64,000 bases of DNA from Typha latifolia (GCA_019914945.1 CM034104.1:6388501-6452500); one strand, 5' to 3'. Positions 26,990 through 35,519 are shown, counted from the first letter of the stretch. Notes: a model not told the origin generated them from the sequence alone. Numbers and translations: made by a program.

Positions 26990-29222
26990 CGACGTATGAG
27001 AAAATACTAGGGTTTTGATTTAATAGGATAGGTTTTTGAATCTAAATTTGGGATTAAACTCGGATTCAGAGTGGCCGGAATCTCTCGGCCACTCCTTCGT
27101 CGTGTAACTGCGAAGGATAAGGGAAGGAAGGGGGTGCACATGCACTGCACGTGCGACCCTCTAACTTTTTTTTGTTCTTACATTGTCCACTTCTTTTGAG
27201 TTTAATTAAGCTTCTCACTGAAGAATTCCACTGTTCACTCTATTTGTAATAAAATGATGCTTATTCCTATAACTGAAGCATCACATTTAACTTCAAATAA
27301 TTTGTCAAATCTTGGTAAACTTGGACCTGAATATCACAACCCAAAATCGGAATCCTGACTAGTCATGTACCTCAATACACTTGAGATTCACGAAGCCTTA
27401 ATAAATAACTTTTTTAAGTCCACAATGATGAGAATTTAATAGAAATATCTAACTTCAATAAATATAACCCAACAATAATGAAAATGACCAATGTTACCAC
27501 TAATGTGTCTTTAACCAAACTGAATTAACAGATAGTTTAAAACATAAAGACTAATAGAACTGAAAGTTAAAAAAGGTAAATTCTTAGTGGAGGTAAGGTC
27601 TCGGTACATCTCACTCAATCGCTATGTTGACCAGTACCTAAAATGTTAGATGAGGGATTCTATAAGCCAACAACTATAGTTCAATAAGTGAAATCCATTC
27701 AAAAGCCAAATAAATCTGAATCTATAAACATAACTTTAAATAAATCGAAGTCCACCGATATAAAAATGACAATCTCACTAAACATGCTTATAACAACAGT
27801 AATAATAATAACGGCACAAATAATAACAAAGTAAGTCATATCTACTAACATGCTTAGTATCAATATATTGAATTTGTCTCAATAATAATAATGTCATATG
27901 TCTCAATTGAGTAAATGCCCTATGAATCCATATCAATAAGAAGTCATCTTGAGATGACGTTCAGGTTATTTTCTTATAGTTGATCTAGTTGGAGTCATCA
28001 GAATGTGTTATTACGTACCCTGTTTCCTTCTTTAAGAGTCACCAAGAGGTGTCACTATATGATACACTCTCTCTGTCTCTTTCACTAGTCATTGAAAAAG
28101 ACTAAAATCACTACAAGAAGTCTTTCAATCTAACCTAGGACTATTCTCTAACCCCGCCAGAGTTATCTAAGAAAGGCATCTCAGTGATTTAAAATAGAAT
28201 TTTCTCCTGGACTTTCAAGTAGACTTAAGTCAATACGGATAGTCGCAAGTGATCTATACCAGGACTATTCTCTAAGTCATACCAAATATTAATTATATTT
28301 TTTCACTAATATTCATGATCATTAAAATTGTTATTTGCACAAAGTATAACAATGCACTATGTCATATATTTTGTGCACAAAATTATAATAATTAATTAGC
28401 ACACAGAAATAAGACATTTATTTGCACACAGAGATATACGTGATCATGTAAAAAGTATAAAATACAAGACGGATAAAAATGGGAGCGAACCCATTCACCT
28501 GAATTTAAATGAATTGATTGAAATTTTAATTCCCATGCCAAGAAAATTCACCATCTTTGATAATAAATAAATAACATATTTTAATTTATTCAATATCATG
28601 ATTCTTGAACTTTAAAACTAATTAAATGGTTAAAATAGGCTAATTAAAGCCCAAAGGGTTGGGCTGGGCCAACGCCCAAACCTAATAATAATCATGGACT
28701 GTGTTGCAGGCTAACTTACTGATTTGGATCGGGTCAGGTCCTTGGATCCAAAATCCGGACCCAAACCCGAAATATAAAAAGGGTGGGCTCGAGTTGAATG
28801 GTCTAGGGGTCTAAACGAGCCGAGCCTGAGCGAGCTGCTCAGGCTCGGCTCGGCTCAGCTCAACTCGAGTCGAGCTCGAGCTAAGCCTAACCGAGCCCGA
28901 ACCGAGCCCGAGCAAAGCTCGGGCTTGATTAGAGGATGAGGCGATGGCGACGTGGGGGGTGGCGGCATGGACGGCGGCTTGCCAAAGGAGTCGAAGACGG
29001 ATGGAGGAGGAGACTACGAGGAGATGGTGAATGAAGGAGGAGGAAGCCGACGAAGTGGACGAAGAAGAGGAGGCCAACGCCGAGATGAGGAGGCCGACGG
29101 AGGAGGAGGAGCCCGACGGAGAGGAGGATGTGGCGCCGTGGTGGTGGCTTGCCGATGGAGGCCAACAGAGATAGAGGAGGTGGCGGCGCGTGGGGTGAGG
29201 CAATGAGTGGTGATCGGGTGGA

Positions 29223-29254
<32 letters not shown>

Positions 29255-32200
29255 GGGTGGGTGAGGGACTTAAGGGTGATGGGTGAGGGTGGGGAGGGTG
29301 GCGTGATAGGGGAGGGTGATGTGATGGGTGAGAGTGGAGCAGGTGAGGGTGGGTGAGGGTGATGGATGGGTTACGGGTGAGGGTGAAGGTGAAGGTGGGG
29401 TTGTGAGGGACACGTGGCAATATTTCTTTATGCCACGTGTTCTTAGTTATAGCTAGTCAGGCTATCGAGCCTATTGAGCCGAGCTTAAGCGAGCCAGCTC
29501 CAGCTCAGGCTAGGCTCAATATTAATTCCGAGCCTGTTACAACGGCTTGGGCTCGGCTCAGCTCTAACCGAGCCGAGCCGGACTCGATCTTCAGTCGAGC
29601 TGAGCCCAAGCCAAGCCCGAGCCACTCGTCAAGCCTGACAACCCGAGTTGAACCCGAACCCAACCTTGCCTTCATCCTCAAGGCAATCGACGAAAGAGAG
29701 AGAGGCCACCGGCGATCACCACTGCCGGAGATCCATTGGCCACACCGCAAGCTCTCCACCTCCCTTGCAACAACACCGACCCTATGAGGCATATACGACG
29801 AGCGATCAACACCGATAGTCACTACTCCATGATCAACGGCCATAGAGCTCATCTCTACAACCACCCGAGCCATGAGGACTTAAAGGGAGAGTACCTACGA
29901 CACGAGGCCAACAGAGTAAAGCTTTGGCCGGTACATGAGCCTGGTACTGATGAGACGAGGTAGACGAGCAGCAGCTTCATAATTGACAGACGACAATTGG
30001 TGTTAACCATTAATGTACTTCTTTAACCTTTACTTTCATCAACATGGAATGCCTTCTTCAAATTGACCTATAGTCCCATAGCACGTAGGACAAGTAAAAC
30101 TTTCCCCAAATTCCTTCATGCTCAATCTCTGTGCTCTGTGCAAGCACATACTAAAATATCATCAATATAGACCACAAAGAATTTAACAATGAAAAGTTTT
30201 AATACCTGATTTGTATATTGGTTCTTGAGAGAGATCTGGTATTATCTTCCTCTAGCTTAACCATTTTCATCATTAATTCACTAGCCAATGAATGTTTATT
30301 CATTTAGCTAGAAACTATATGGCAAGAATATAAGTGTAAGACAGAGGAATCAGTAGATGAAGTGCCAATCTTATGGATATTAAGGTCATATAGCTGCGTA
30401 TTAGAATCAGCTGACGACATACTGTTCTTATTCTCGATTTTCACTAGATCCTTCAACTGCAATAAATTGCTCTACTCTCAGCAATTTCCACACTTATATA
30501 ATGCTATGCTATTAAGTTCCGCTTTAAAGATGTACAGTGTACATTCCAATAGTCTATAAAGATAAAGTGTAAAGGTAGTCCAAAACTCCACTTATTTTTC
30601 TATGATGCATGTATAATATTTGGATGGATGCCACTAGGAAAGCAACACATGCAATAGGTATTAGATAAAGTTGGTCTTCTCTAATGTCTATCTTAAAGAC
30701 TTAAAGCATGCTAATTCCAAATTTCTTTTTATACTCTTGCTTCTGGAAATGTAGGATAAAGAATTGAAGATATTCGTGTCTCTTCCCTTGTTGCTTTTTT
30801 CTGAAGGTTGTTATTTTTCTTTGTTACTATATTCAACTGTCGTGTATCATAACATATTGCAGCCAGTATACTACTGAAGTGAATGACTGATTTCTTGGGA
30901 TGAGCATATATGCATTAATTAGAGTCAAACAAATGTTCAAGCAATAGAGCTAAAGCTATGTACTATCTTCTCCCAAACCTGCTTTAATCAGAACCTCGTG
31001 CATGAAGCCCTTTTAGATAAAAGAGAATTTGCTATTGTTATTCTTAAAGTTGATCTTCAGACCAGAGTAACATGTAACAATTTCTTAAACCTTTCTTCTC
31101 TTTGTATATATAAGATCTGCTTCTCTTATCTTCATTTTCATGGTATAATTTATGTAGTCTTCAGGTATGGGACAGGCGTTGCTCTAATGCAGAAGGACAA
31201 GCAGTTGGAGTATTGATTGGACATTTGGAAGGTATTACATTTATTGATAGCCGCGAAGATGGTCATTATTTTATTTCCAATGGAAAAGACCAAACTATTA
31301 AAATGTGGGACATCAGGAAGATGTCCTCTAGTGCTGATTGGTATGTACTGTATCCCTTGTATCCTTATCCACTCATATGTATATGTTGTCTGTCCCCTAA
31401 CCCAACTTTCTTGCTTAGACTGGTCAAAAAGAAGTGCTATGCTGATATTGTTTTATGGCATGATTCTTTCTGAAGTATGCGATTATTTTGGATCCAATCA
31501 TGCTCCCAAACTTACAGCTATGTTGCACAGCACTGCACCCACATCCACATTTCTAATAACTTGAAGATTGTCATGAGCAAACTAAGGGTGGCTACTTGAT
31601 TTAAACTTGTTAACTGTCTGATCAGATTAAGACGAAACCCACATATCTTCACAGTGTATATTAACTGTCACCAACAATCTAACATGGTTAAAGTATCAAT
31701 AACAAACAAACCAGACATGATGTGTTTACTCACTCTGGCTAGCTCACAGTTTTAGTGGACCATCTAAATTGAGTTTGGCCATATCAGAGACCTGGGTACT
31801 CTAGGACACTTACAGAAACTTGAAATCATCGGTTTTGTAACTCAACTGTTAAGATTAACCAGTACATACTTCACTATAGAAAGTTGAAGTGTAGAAAGTA
31901 GAAACACCATTCATATACATGAAAAAGTGATAGGTATATGGCGTAGCCTAGATGACATAATTATTCATATAAACAAGTCATGCCTAGTCTTAAACATGTA
32001 CTTCCAGGTGCCCTCTCAAATCTTGACTCAAAAATATATTCTAGGTGATCTTGCTGAAATAATAATGGACATGCATTAGAGATAAAGGGTATTTATTTTT
32101 GAGGGCATACCATTTAATGAATGATAGTCAATGCACATTATATTTTAGAGGATCATATTTAGGGTGATGTCATTTGATACAATACTATTAGGCCTAATCA

Positions 32201-35200
32201 TGGATCCCAAAATCGGCCAATCCGGACCCGGTTGTTTCAACTGAAATTTCTTTTTTTAAGATTCAGGTCGAATATAACATGTATCTAAAGTAGGAGGTAT
32301 TAGTAATTAATGTCATTAACTGTCTTCTTTTTAAATTTTTAGCTTTTACCCTCCATTTCTCACACACACTCTCATCCCACTCTCACACTTCATCGAACTC
32401 ATTCGGTGGTCAATCTAGTGAGCCCCTCTAGCTAGTCCACACTTTGGTGAACTAGAATGAGTGTTTTTTCTCATTTCTTTTTTTCCTCTTTTCTTACTGC
32501 TATAGAATAATAGCTTAGAGAGATTTTCCTCTTTTCTTTAGTTTGTAGGCTTTTTATGTAACTATTTTTTTCTTTTTTTCTATTATTTTTTATAAATTAT
32601 TAGAATTTTCTGCAATCTAAATAATATTTAGAATTTTACGTAATAAAAATAATTTGATCCGATACGAGGGGCCGATACGACCGATACTGTCGATACGGCT
32701 GATATGTATTATTTTTTCTAACGGCCGATTCCGATTCTAGTACCGAGTTTCGGAACCTTGGGCCTAATTACCCCCACTTAGGGAGCTTGTTGACATTCTT
32801 TTTTATCTTTATTATTTAAGACTGTGTTGCATAAATATGCAGGTTGGATAAATGAGAATCTACATCCAGCTAGAGATATTGTTTTACTGCTGTTCTAGCT
32901 GGTACTTTAACTTCTTAAAATAGACGTGCAAATCTTCAAGGATTCCTAAGGATTACTTTAGAGATGTCCTAAGAAATGTTCACTTTACTAGTAGCCTTAC
33001 TCATATGTTAAATTTGGTGGTATTTTGTTAGTCTATTTCTTTTGCATCTGCTTATGGATCCAATTTAGAGGATAGAGATGTGGATGTAGAGTGATTAGAA
33101 GTGTTAGTTTCTGCAGTAAGCTCTCAAAGATTTTCTTTTTATCGAGATCATCAATTACTAAGGATGTTATACTCATTTTAAGTGGAAGAGCTCCTAACAT
33201 GCTTTTGAATCTACTATTTTAGTTAGACTAGTCCTTGCCATTAGTAATCAATTCGAATCTGTGGCTTCTACTTTCGAAGTTCATCAGCTTCATTCTTGGT
33301 AGAATTAAGGGTGGCCTTCCTGTTCCTTTTCAATGTTCGAAACATCTCTTATGTTCGAGGGGGGACGGGACTGCCCATCTAGTGTAGTTACACGTTCTGT
33401 AGAAGCCACACAAGTTCTTTGGCTTTCACCTTTGGGTACAACAATGATGGCATTTCCAAGTTCCAAGACTTCTTCCTTGTGTCCATTAATTTTCCAAAGG
33501 CCACAATGTCACAAAACATTTTCAGACTTACCATTTTTGTCAGAGTTACTCCATCTTTGCTTCGCTTCCTGCCTTTCTTGTGTTCTCTCGGCTTCTTTTT
33601 CTCCATTCTCCTTATTATCCTCATTTTGCCTACCTGGGATTCTCCACTTTAAAGAGTTGCAGCTCCTTTCAAATGCTCTCATGGAGAACCCTCTGTACTA
33701 GTGTACTTCTATGGTTTCTCAAAGAGATGCTATCAAATTCGGTGGGGCACTGATACCGTCGTGAACAAATTGATTATAGTATGGTTTCTACCAGCTAGGA
33801 AATTCAGTTATTCCCTTTGTGGTGAACAAGACAGAATTGTTACTTTATCAAATCGTGGCTCTTGATTTAGGATTTCCCTATTTTTATTAACTATTCTGCT
33901 GCAACATGGAAGGGCCACATTCCCTTTTATCCATCATTTATCCATGTATGTTTTATAGGGAATGGACCCGAGAGGGCATGCTTGAGTCATGCTATACATT
34001 GATAGTCCATTACATAGTTATTCAAGCTTTTGAGTCAATTGGTTTTCCAATACTCCGAACTTAAGTAGACCTTACACAAGTATATCCAGGATGGCTAGGC
34101 ACAGTTCACCAGAGTTCTGATGTATAGAAATTCCATCAATCTGCTCTACAGGACTTAATCCAGTGGATCAGGGCTGTCATTTTGACGATTCTCCTAATTT
34201 ACCTAATGTAAACCAAGCTTTTTATTTAATGTGTTATTGTAGCATTTGTACTTTGTAGTTAATGGATATTTGGTTTCTTTTTCAAATTTTTGTCAATCCT
34301 ATGATCCTATCACCTGTGGGAACAGATAGTTGAACACGTGATGGTTTTGTATTTATTAAATTAAAAAAGCTTTTGTAAGAAGAGAGCTTTTTTGCACATT
34401 GGATGCTAGAATGAGTTGTCAAGTCCAATTTCTTAAATGGTTTTGGATTAAATTTTGAAGATCTCTATATAATGAAGTTCCTTCATTGAGGTTTGCTAGG
34501 CTTCTTATATAATTGCCAACATTTCCTAATGCAGTACAAGAGGAACAAGAGGAAGAACTTCTGATTGGGATTATAGATATATGCAGTACCCAGCGCAGTA
34601 TAAGCATCTGAGACATCCAAAGGATCAATCAGTATCTTCATATCAGGGTCACCAAGTCCTGCGGACCTTAATTCGATGTTATTTCTCTCCTTCATACAGG
34701 TTAAGTTTTCGTCACATATTTATCTTTTGTAGAGATAACTAGGTCTCAGAATTAAGACCCCCCAGATTAAATTTACAATCCTTTATGTGGAAGACTGAGG
34801 AGAGCCTTCAGTTAAATAATTAACACTAGACAAATCCTTTTTATTGACAACTCTTGCTTTTATATTACAAATAGCAACACCAACACTAGACTAATCCTTT
34901 ATGTGGAGACTGAGGAGAGCCTTCAGTTAAATAGTTAATAGCACTCGCTAGATTCATATATCAAGGCTATGAAATTAATCTTGTTTGGGGACTTTTTCAT
35001 TCAGTAAAATCAGTACTTCTCATTTGCTTTTATATCCTGTTTCAGCACGGGCCAGAAATACATCTATACAGGGTCCTATGACTCTTCAGTCTATATTTAC
35101 GATGTGGTATGCTATCTCCCTTTTATGAAGTTATTACTTTGTCACTCTTGCTACATCCAAAGCATAGTAAACTCACTTATCAGTTTAGTGCACAATTGCA

Positions 35201-35519
35201 AATGTATTATCTTCCATTTCTTTGAACTAACTTCAAACAATGGTGTACAAACAGCTTAGTGATTATTATCTCAACCATGATGTAAACTGTATGTGACCGT
35301 CTAACTTCATTTAAGTCTAGCTAAGCACAATTGTCTTGGTCGTTGTCCCAGCTAACTGGAGACCAAGTTGCTAGGCTTGAGGGCCATCAGTTGACCGTTA
35401 GAGATTGCAGTTGGCATCCTTACTATCCTATGCTAGTCAGCTCTTCTTGGGACGGTCTGATTGCTCGATGGGAATCGTCAGGGAATAGTGCAGTTCCGGC
35501 TGTGGATGATAGTGAATGA
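9344..35519 (+). CDS. LEC14B: LEC14B / DCAF11-type WD40 protein, nine coding exons
   Basis: Coding exons: 9344-9730, 9866-9985, 10796-10873, 14398-14574, 16398-16475, 31165-31340, 34535-34699, 35046-35106 and 35352-35519. Together they make 1410 bases, 469 residues plus stop, close to the size of plant LEC14B proteins. All eight introns have GT-AG ends and the frame carries through. The start [10 protein letters not shown] matches the family N-terminus and the first WD unit follows [20 protein letters not shown]40 units lie across residues about 115-460; residues 272-285 ([14 protein letters not shown], then R) form a DWD box with WDxR, the motif that docks on DDB1. By family knowledge it is a substrate receptor of a nuclear/cytosolic CUL4-DDB1 ubiquitin ligase, like human DCAF11/WDR23. 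The oddity is scale: 1.4 kb of coding sequence spread over 26 kb, because introns 3, 5 and 6 are full of transposons. Confidence 0.93.
9866..9985 (+). CDS. LEC14B: WD40 gene coding exon 2 (residues 130-169)
   Basis: Encodes [20 protein letters not shown] through [10 protein letters not shown], completing WD unit 1. Acceptor AATCAG, donor CTT|GTAAAC. Intron 1 is only 135 bases. Confidence 0.93.
9986..10795 (+). other. Intron 2, no recognisable element
   Basis: 810 bases between GTAAAC and CTGCAG. AT-rich; I see no coding remnant, TIR or LTR end in it. Confidence 0.8.
10796..10873 (+). CDS. LEC14B: WD40 gene coding exon 3 (residues 170-195)
   Basis: Short exon encoding [20 protein letters not shown] and the residues up to ANIT. 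Borders are CTGCAG|GTATAT and ACT|GTATGT. The acceptor is followed by GT, so it is easily missed by eye; the family match VYxSMSPxVHIVN fixes it. Confidence 0.9.
11263..11430 (+). repeat. Partial CAAGGTTC-type MITE in intron 3
   Basis: Begins CAAGGTTCAAAAAACTTGG with repeated GATCG words and then a block ending in TAAAATTCTAAATATTATTT, shared with 13477-13640 and, inverted, with the complete copy at 32199-32760. The right terminus is not found, so this is a fragment. The neighbouring intron sequence 10874-11262 shows nothing identifiable. Confidence 0.55.
11576..12701. mobile_element. hAT-type MITE (1126 bp) in intron 3
   Basis: Ends are inverted: TAGGGGTGGCAA at the left and TTGCCACGCCTA at the right. 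It is flanked by an 8-bp target duplication, CTACTAAC at 11568-11575 and CTGCTAAC at 12702-12709 (7 of 8 match), the hAT signature. Subterminal parts are full of ACCCGTTTAA / TTAAACGGGT words. The middle (about 12030-12450) is GC-rich and gives overlapping but meaningless open frames. There is no transposase, so it is non-autonomous. A short (TA)n run lies at 12551-12568. Confidence 0.85.
12710..13476. other. Intron 3 interior, nothing recognised
   Basis: AT-rich intron sequence between the hAT MITE and the next MITE fragment. A few short open frames occur but none resembles a known protein or transposon domain. Confidence 0.6.
13477..13640 (+). repeat. Second partial CAAGGTTC-type MITE in intron 3
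   Basis: Begins CAAGGTTTAAAAAATCAGG, then GATCGGGATCGG words and the same TAAAATTCTAAATATTATTT block as at 11263-11430. No right terminus or target duplication is found. Farther on, 13980-14030 (CGTCGCG..., GTGCACTGCAC) resembles the 3' end of the solo LTRs at 27120-27165, so a second fragment may lie there; that part is uncertain. Confidence 0.5.
14398..14574 (+). CDS. LEC14B: WD40 gene coding exon 4 (residues 196-254)
   Basis: Encodes [13 protein letters not shown], then [20 protein letters not shown] and [19 protein letters not shown], a full WD blade with the GH-like AHS at its end. Acceptor TGCAG, donor TCG|GTATGA. Confidence 0.93.
14575..16397 (+). other. Intron 4, no recognisable element
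   Basis: 1823 bases from GTATGA to TTCCAG. I find no TIRs, LTR ends or coding remnants that I can assign. Confidence 0.7.
16398..16475 (+). CDS. LEC14B: WD40 gene coding exon 5 (residues 255-280)
   Basis: Encodes [20 protein letters not shown] then DDNLCK, the first part of the DWD box. It ends AAG|GTAATC at the 14.7 kb intron 5, so the WDRR half of the box is in the next exon. Confidence 0.93.
17020..17759 (-). pseudogene. Old gypsy pol (element X): RNase H end and integrase
   Basis: Minus-strand remnant inside intron 5. From 17759 down: the RNase H region resumes after the target duplication of the solo LTR (SRALNN near 17730), then NKVVDALN near 17600 (the VADALSR signature), the integrase zinc-binding region with [15 protein letters not shown] near 17340 and ICQTAKGQ near 17275, then the start of the catalytic core, [18 protein letters not shown] near 17170. 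Many stops. The 5' pol parts of the same element are at 27183-27331 and about 29990-30245, separated by two later solo LTR insertions. The first catalytic Asp context is degraded. Intron sequence 16476-17019 shows nothing assignable. Confidence 0.75.
18373..18698 (-). repeat. 3' LTR of gypsy element Y
   Basis: On the + strand it runs TGATACAGGACAACG...CCTCACCA, and so begins TGGTGAGG on the element's own strand. It has the same layout as 25310-25632. A purine-rich stretch directly right of it (about 18700-18725) is the likely polypurine tract. Confidence 0.88.
18773..19351 (-). pseudogene. Integrase C-terminus and chromodomain of element Y
   Basis: Open for 192 codons. It begins in the integrase C-terminal region ([20 protein letters not shown], then [17 protein letters not shown], the GPF-like module) and ends with a chromodomain: [18 protein letters not shown] followed by [20 protein letters not shown]. 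The frame stops at TAG right after EEL, where relatives continue for about 25 residues, so the end is clipped by a nonsense change. The chromodomain places Y in the chromoviruses, whose integrases can target chromatin marks (family knowledge). Confidence 0.85.
19402..19806 (-). pseudogene. Integrase core of element Y
   Basis: 134 open codons with the retroviral-type core: [13 protein letters not shown], then [14 protein letters not shown] and [20 protein letters not shown]. The second Asp (SDRN) and the Glu (QTEVVN) of the DDE triad are there, but the first position, usually VDRFSK, reads VNCFSK, so a catalytic Asp is lost. Frameshifts or stops separate it from the zinc-binding part to the right and the chromodomain frame to the left. 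Confidence 0.85.
19956..20348 (-). pseudogene. RNase H end and integrase zinc-binding region of element Y
   Basis: 130 open codons: [20 protein letters not shown] then [10 protein letters not shown] (end of RNase H / connection), a linker, and [20 protein letters not shown], the His pair of the HHCC integrase motif. The Cys pair follows after a break at about 19890-19955. Confidence 0.85.
20369..21082 (-). pseudogene. Reverse transcriptase and RNase H start of element Y
   Basis: 237 open codons. The RT palm is clear: [17 protein letters not shown], then [15 protein letters not shown] with the YxDD catalytic Asp pair, then [20 protein letters not shown] and [16 protein letters not shown]. RNase H starts at [18 protein letters not shown]. 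The frame is lost at its end after a frameshift near 20450-20500. Confidence 0.9.
21257..22060 (-). pseudogene. Protease and RT entry region of element Y
   Basis: An aspartic protease motif ([12 protein letters not shown], in place of the common DSGSC) lies near 22005-22030. It is followed by [18 protein letters not shown] and [20 protein letters not shown] (the ILG flap-proximal motif). RT then begins: [20 protein letters not shown], then [20 protein letters not shown] and MCVDS before a TGA. Stops and a frameshift near 21100-21257 separate it from the RT palm. Confidence 0.82.
22262..23502 (-). pseudogene. Gag of element Y
   Basis: N-terminal part at 23502-23119 includes a coiled region ([20 protein letters not shown]) and a Thr/Pro-rich tail. 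The capsid follows in another frame near 22990-22900 ([20 protein letters not shown]). The C-terminal 89 codons (22531-22262) include the zinc knuckle [16 protein letters not shown]2CX4HX4C. Frameshifts and several stops divide the parts. Confidence 0.8.
23880..24420. repeat. GC-rich CAG/GGC-repeat stretch in the leader of element Y
   Basis: Lies between gag and the 5' LTR. Rich in GGC, GCA and CAG triplets, so all six frames stay open for long spans and give Ala/Gln/Arg/Pro-only peptides. No protein family is visible. I regard it as leader filler, not a gene. Confidence 0.6.
24715..24892. repeat. Tandem repeat of about 22-23 bp in the leader of element Y
   Basis: About eight degenerate units of AAAATTATGGAAAYTAMTYCC. 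Units differ at a few positions each, so it is an old array. It precedes an AT-rich stretch and the 5' LTR. Confidence 0.75.
25294..25309 (-). promoter_or_regulatory. Primer-binding site of element Y
   Basis: Just inside the 5' LTR, the minus strand reads GCTTTGGTATCAGAAC. TGGTATCAGA is complementary to the 3' end of initiator tRNA-Met, the usual primer of plant gypsy elements. Confidence 0.85.
25310..25632 (-). repeat. 5' LTR of gypsy element Y
   Basis: 323 bases, same sequence family as 18373-18698. The + strand begins TGATGTAGGACAACG and ends CCCCACCA. The short LTR, chromodomain and tRNA-Met primer site fit a short-LTR chromovirus clade, but I do not assign one. Confidence 0.88.
27183..27331 (-). 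pseudogene. Old gypsy pol (element X): RNase H start
   Basis: Minus strand reads [20 protein letters not shown], then FFSEKLN and KKW before the GACAA target duplication of solo LTR copy 1. The continuation is on the far side at 17759. The DAS catalytic Asp context is present; there are two stops. Confidence 0.72.
27332..29990 (+). mobile_element. Solo LTR (copy 2), 3'-truncated, with nested hAT MITE
   Basis: Starts TATCACAACCCAAAATCGG and follows copy 1 block by block (CTCACTC near 27610; GGGCTGGGC near 28655; ACCCGAACCC near 29655; CACGAGGCCAAC near 29900). Similarity ends near 29960-29990, before the expected terminus, and element X RT sequence follows. So the 3' end, together with about 100 codons of X between RT and RNase H, is deleted and no target duplication can be checked. 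The left flank falls within X pol. Confidence 0.75.
28804..29644. mobile_element. hAT-type MITE with GAGCCGAGC arrays, nested in solo LTR copy 2
   Basis: Left end TAGGGGTCTAAACGAGCCG, right end GCCTGACAACCC. GAGTTGAA occurs at 28791-28798 and 29645-29652 as an 8-bp duplication, five bases away from the left end proper. Same family as 37715-38390: shared blocks near 28965-29010 and 29220-29420. Subterminal parts are arrays of GAGCC / GGCTC words. Its middle has a G-rich array of GGGTGA units (29219-29400). There is no transposase; the open frames in it are repeat artefacts. Confidence 0.78.
29990..30245 (-). pseudogene. Old gypsy pol (element X): reverse transcriptase
   Basis: Minus strand reads [20 protein letters not shown] from about 30235 to 30176, with the YIDD catalytic Asp pair, then CACTEHRD, and later [14 protein letters not shown] near 30050. 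Ordinary intron-like sequence follows to the right (30246-31164), with no recognisable element. Confidence 0.78.
31165..31340 (+). CDS. LEC14B: WD40 gene coding exon 6 (residues 281-339)
   Basis: Opens with VWDRR, the WDxR half of the DWD box, then [20 protein letters not shown] and [20 protein letters not shown]. Acceptor CTTCAG|GTATGG; the donor TG|GTATGT splits codon 339 (TG|T, Cys). Confidence 0.93.
31341..32198 (+). other. Intron 6, left part, nothing recognised
   Basis: Intron sequence from the donor GTATGT to the MITE. No element or conserved coding motif seen. Confidence 0.6.
32199..32760. mobile_element. Complete CAAGGTTCC-type MITE (562 bp) in intron 6
   Basis: Left terminus CATGGATCCCAAAATCGG, right terminus (read inverted) CAAGGTTCCGAAACTCGG, about 14 of 18 alike. 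A perfect 8-bp target duplication GGCCTAAT stands at 32191-32198 and 32761-32768. The 8-bp duplication points to the hAT superfamily. The right half contains CGATACG words and the block shared, inverted, with the fragments at 11263 and 13477. Confidence 0.82.
32769..34534 (+). other. Intron 6, right part, nothing recognised
   Basis: Ordinary intron sequence with a few incidental open frames (for example 33333-33701), none showing a known domain. Ends AATGCAG. Confidence 0.6.
34535..34699 (+). CDS. LEC14B: WD40 gene coding exon 7 (residues 339-394)
   Basis: Encodes [19 protein letters not shown], then KHPKDQ-like [20 protein letters not shown] and [20 protein letters not shown] is a hallmark of this family between the last two blades. 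Borders AATGCAG and ACAG|GTTAAG; the last codon is split (AG|C, Ser). Confidence 0.92.
34700..35045 (+). other. Intron 7
   Basis: 346 bases. Contains a local duplication: ATCCTTTATGTGGA...GACTGAGGAGAGCCTTCAGTT occurs near 34768-34815 and again near 34890-34930. Confidence 0.7.
35046..35106 (+). CDS. LEC14B: WD40 gene coding exon 8 (residues 394-414)
   Basis: Encodes [20 protein letters not shown] and V, a WD blade strand set. 61 bases; acceptor TTTCAG|CACGGG, donor GTG|GTATGC. Confidence 0.92.
35352..35519 (+). CDS. LEC14B: WD40 gene coding exon 9 (residues 415-469, stop)
   Basis: Encodes [20 protein letters not shown] then [20 protein letters not shown], the last WD blade, and a short acidic tail ending DDSE before TGA at 35517-35519. 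Acceptor GTCCCAG. Confidence 0.93.
   Translation, partial: LTGDQVARLEGHQLTVRDCSWHPYYPMLVSSSWDGLIARWESSGNSAVPAVDDSE

Larger units (their letters stand above)
17760..27182 (+). mobile_element. Solo LTR (copy 1), split by a nested gypsy element
   Basis: Starts TGTCATGCCCCAAAATCGG and ends GTTCTTACA, with a perfect 5-bp target duplication TTGTC at 17755-17759 and 27183-27187. Removing the nested element at 18373-25632 leaves about 2.2 kb, the same size as the related solo LTR at 45091-47319. It inserted into the RNase H region of element X: the pol reading resumes across it. The tail (26230-27180) contains GGGCTGGGCTG-type words, GC-rich sequence, and a TA/GA simple repeat at 26958-26989. The internal domain is gone, so an LTR-LTR recombination is inferred. 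Confidence 0.85.

Noticed and set aside
28811..29420. Frames of 130, 163 and 84 codons
   Set aside because: Produced by GAGCC and GGGTGA arrays of a hAT MITE; Ser/Pro/His or Gly/Arg low-complexity products.
33333..33701. 122-codon frame in intron 6
   Set aside because: No known domain, lies between well-supported splice sites, and the opposite strand is partly open too.
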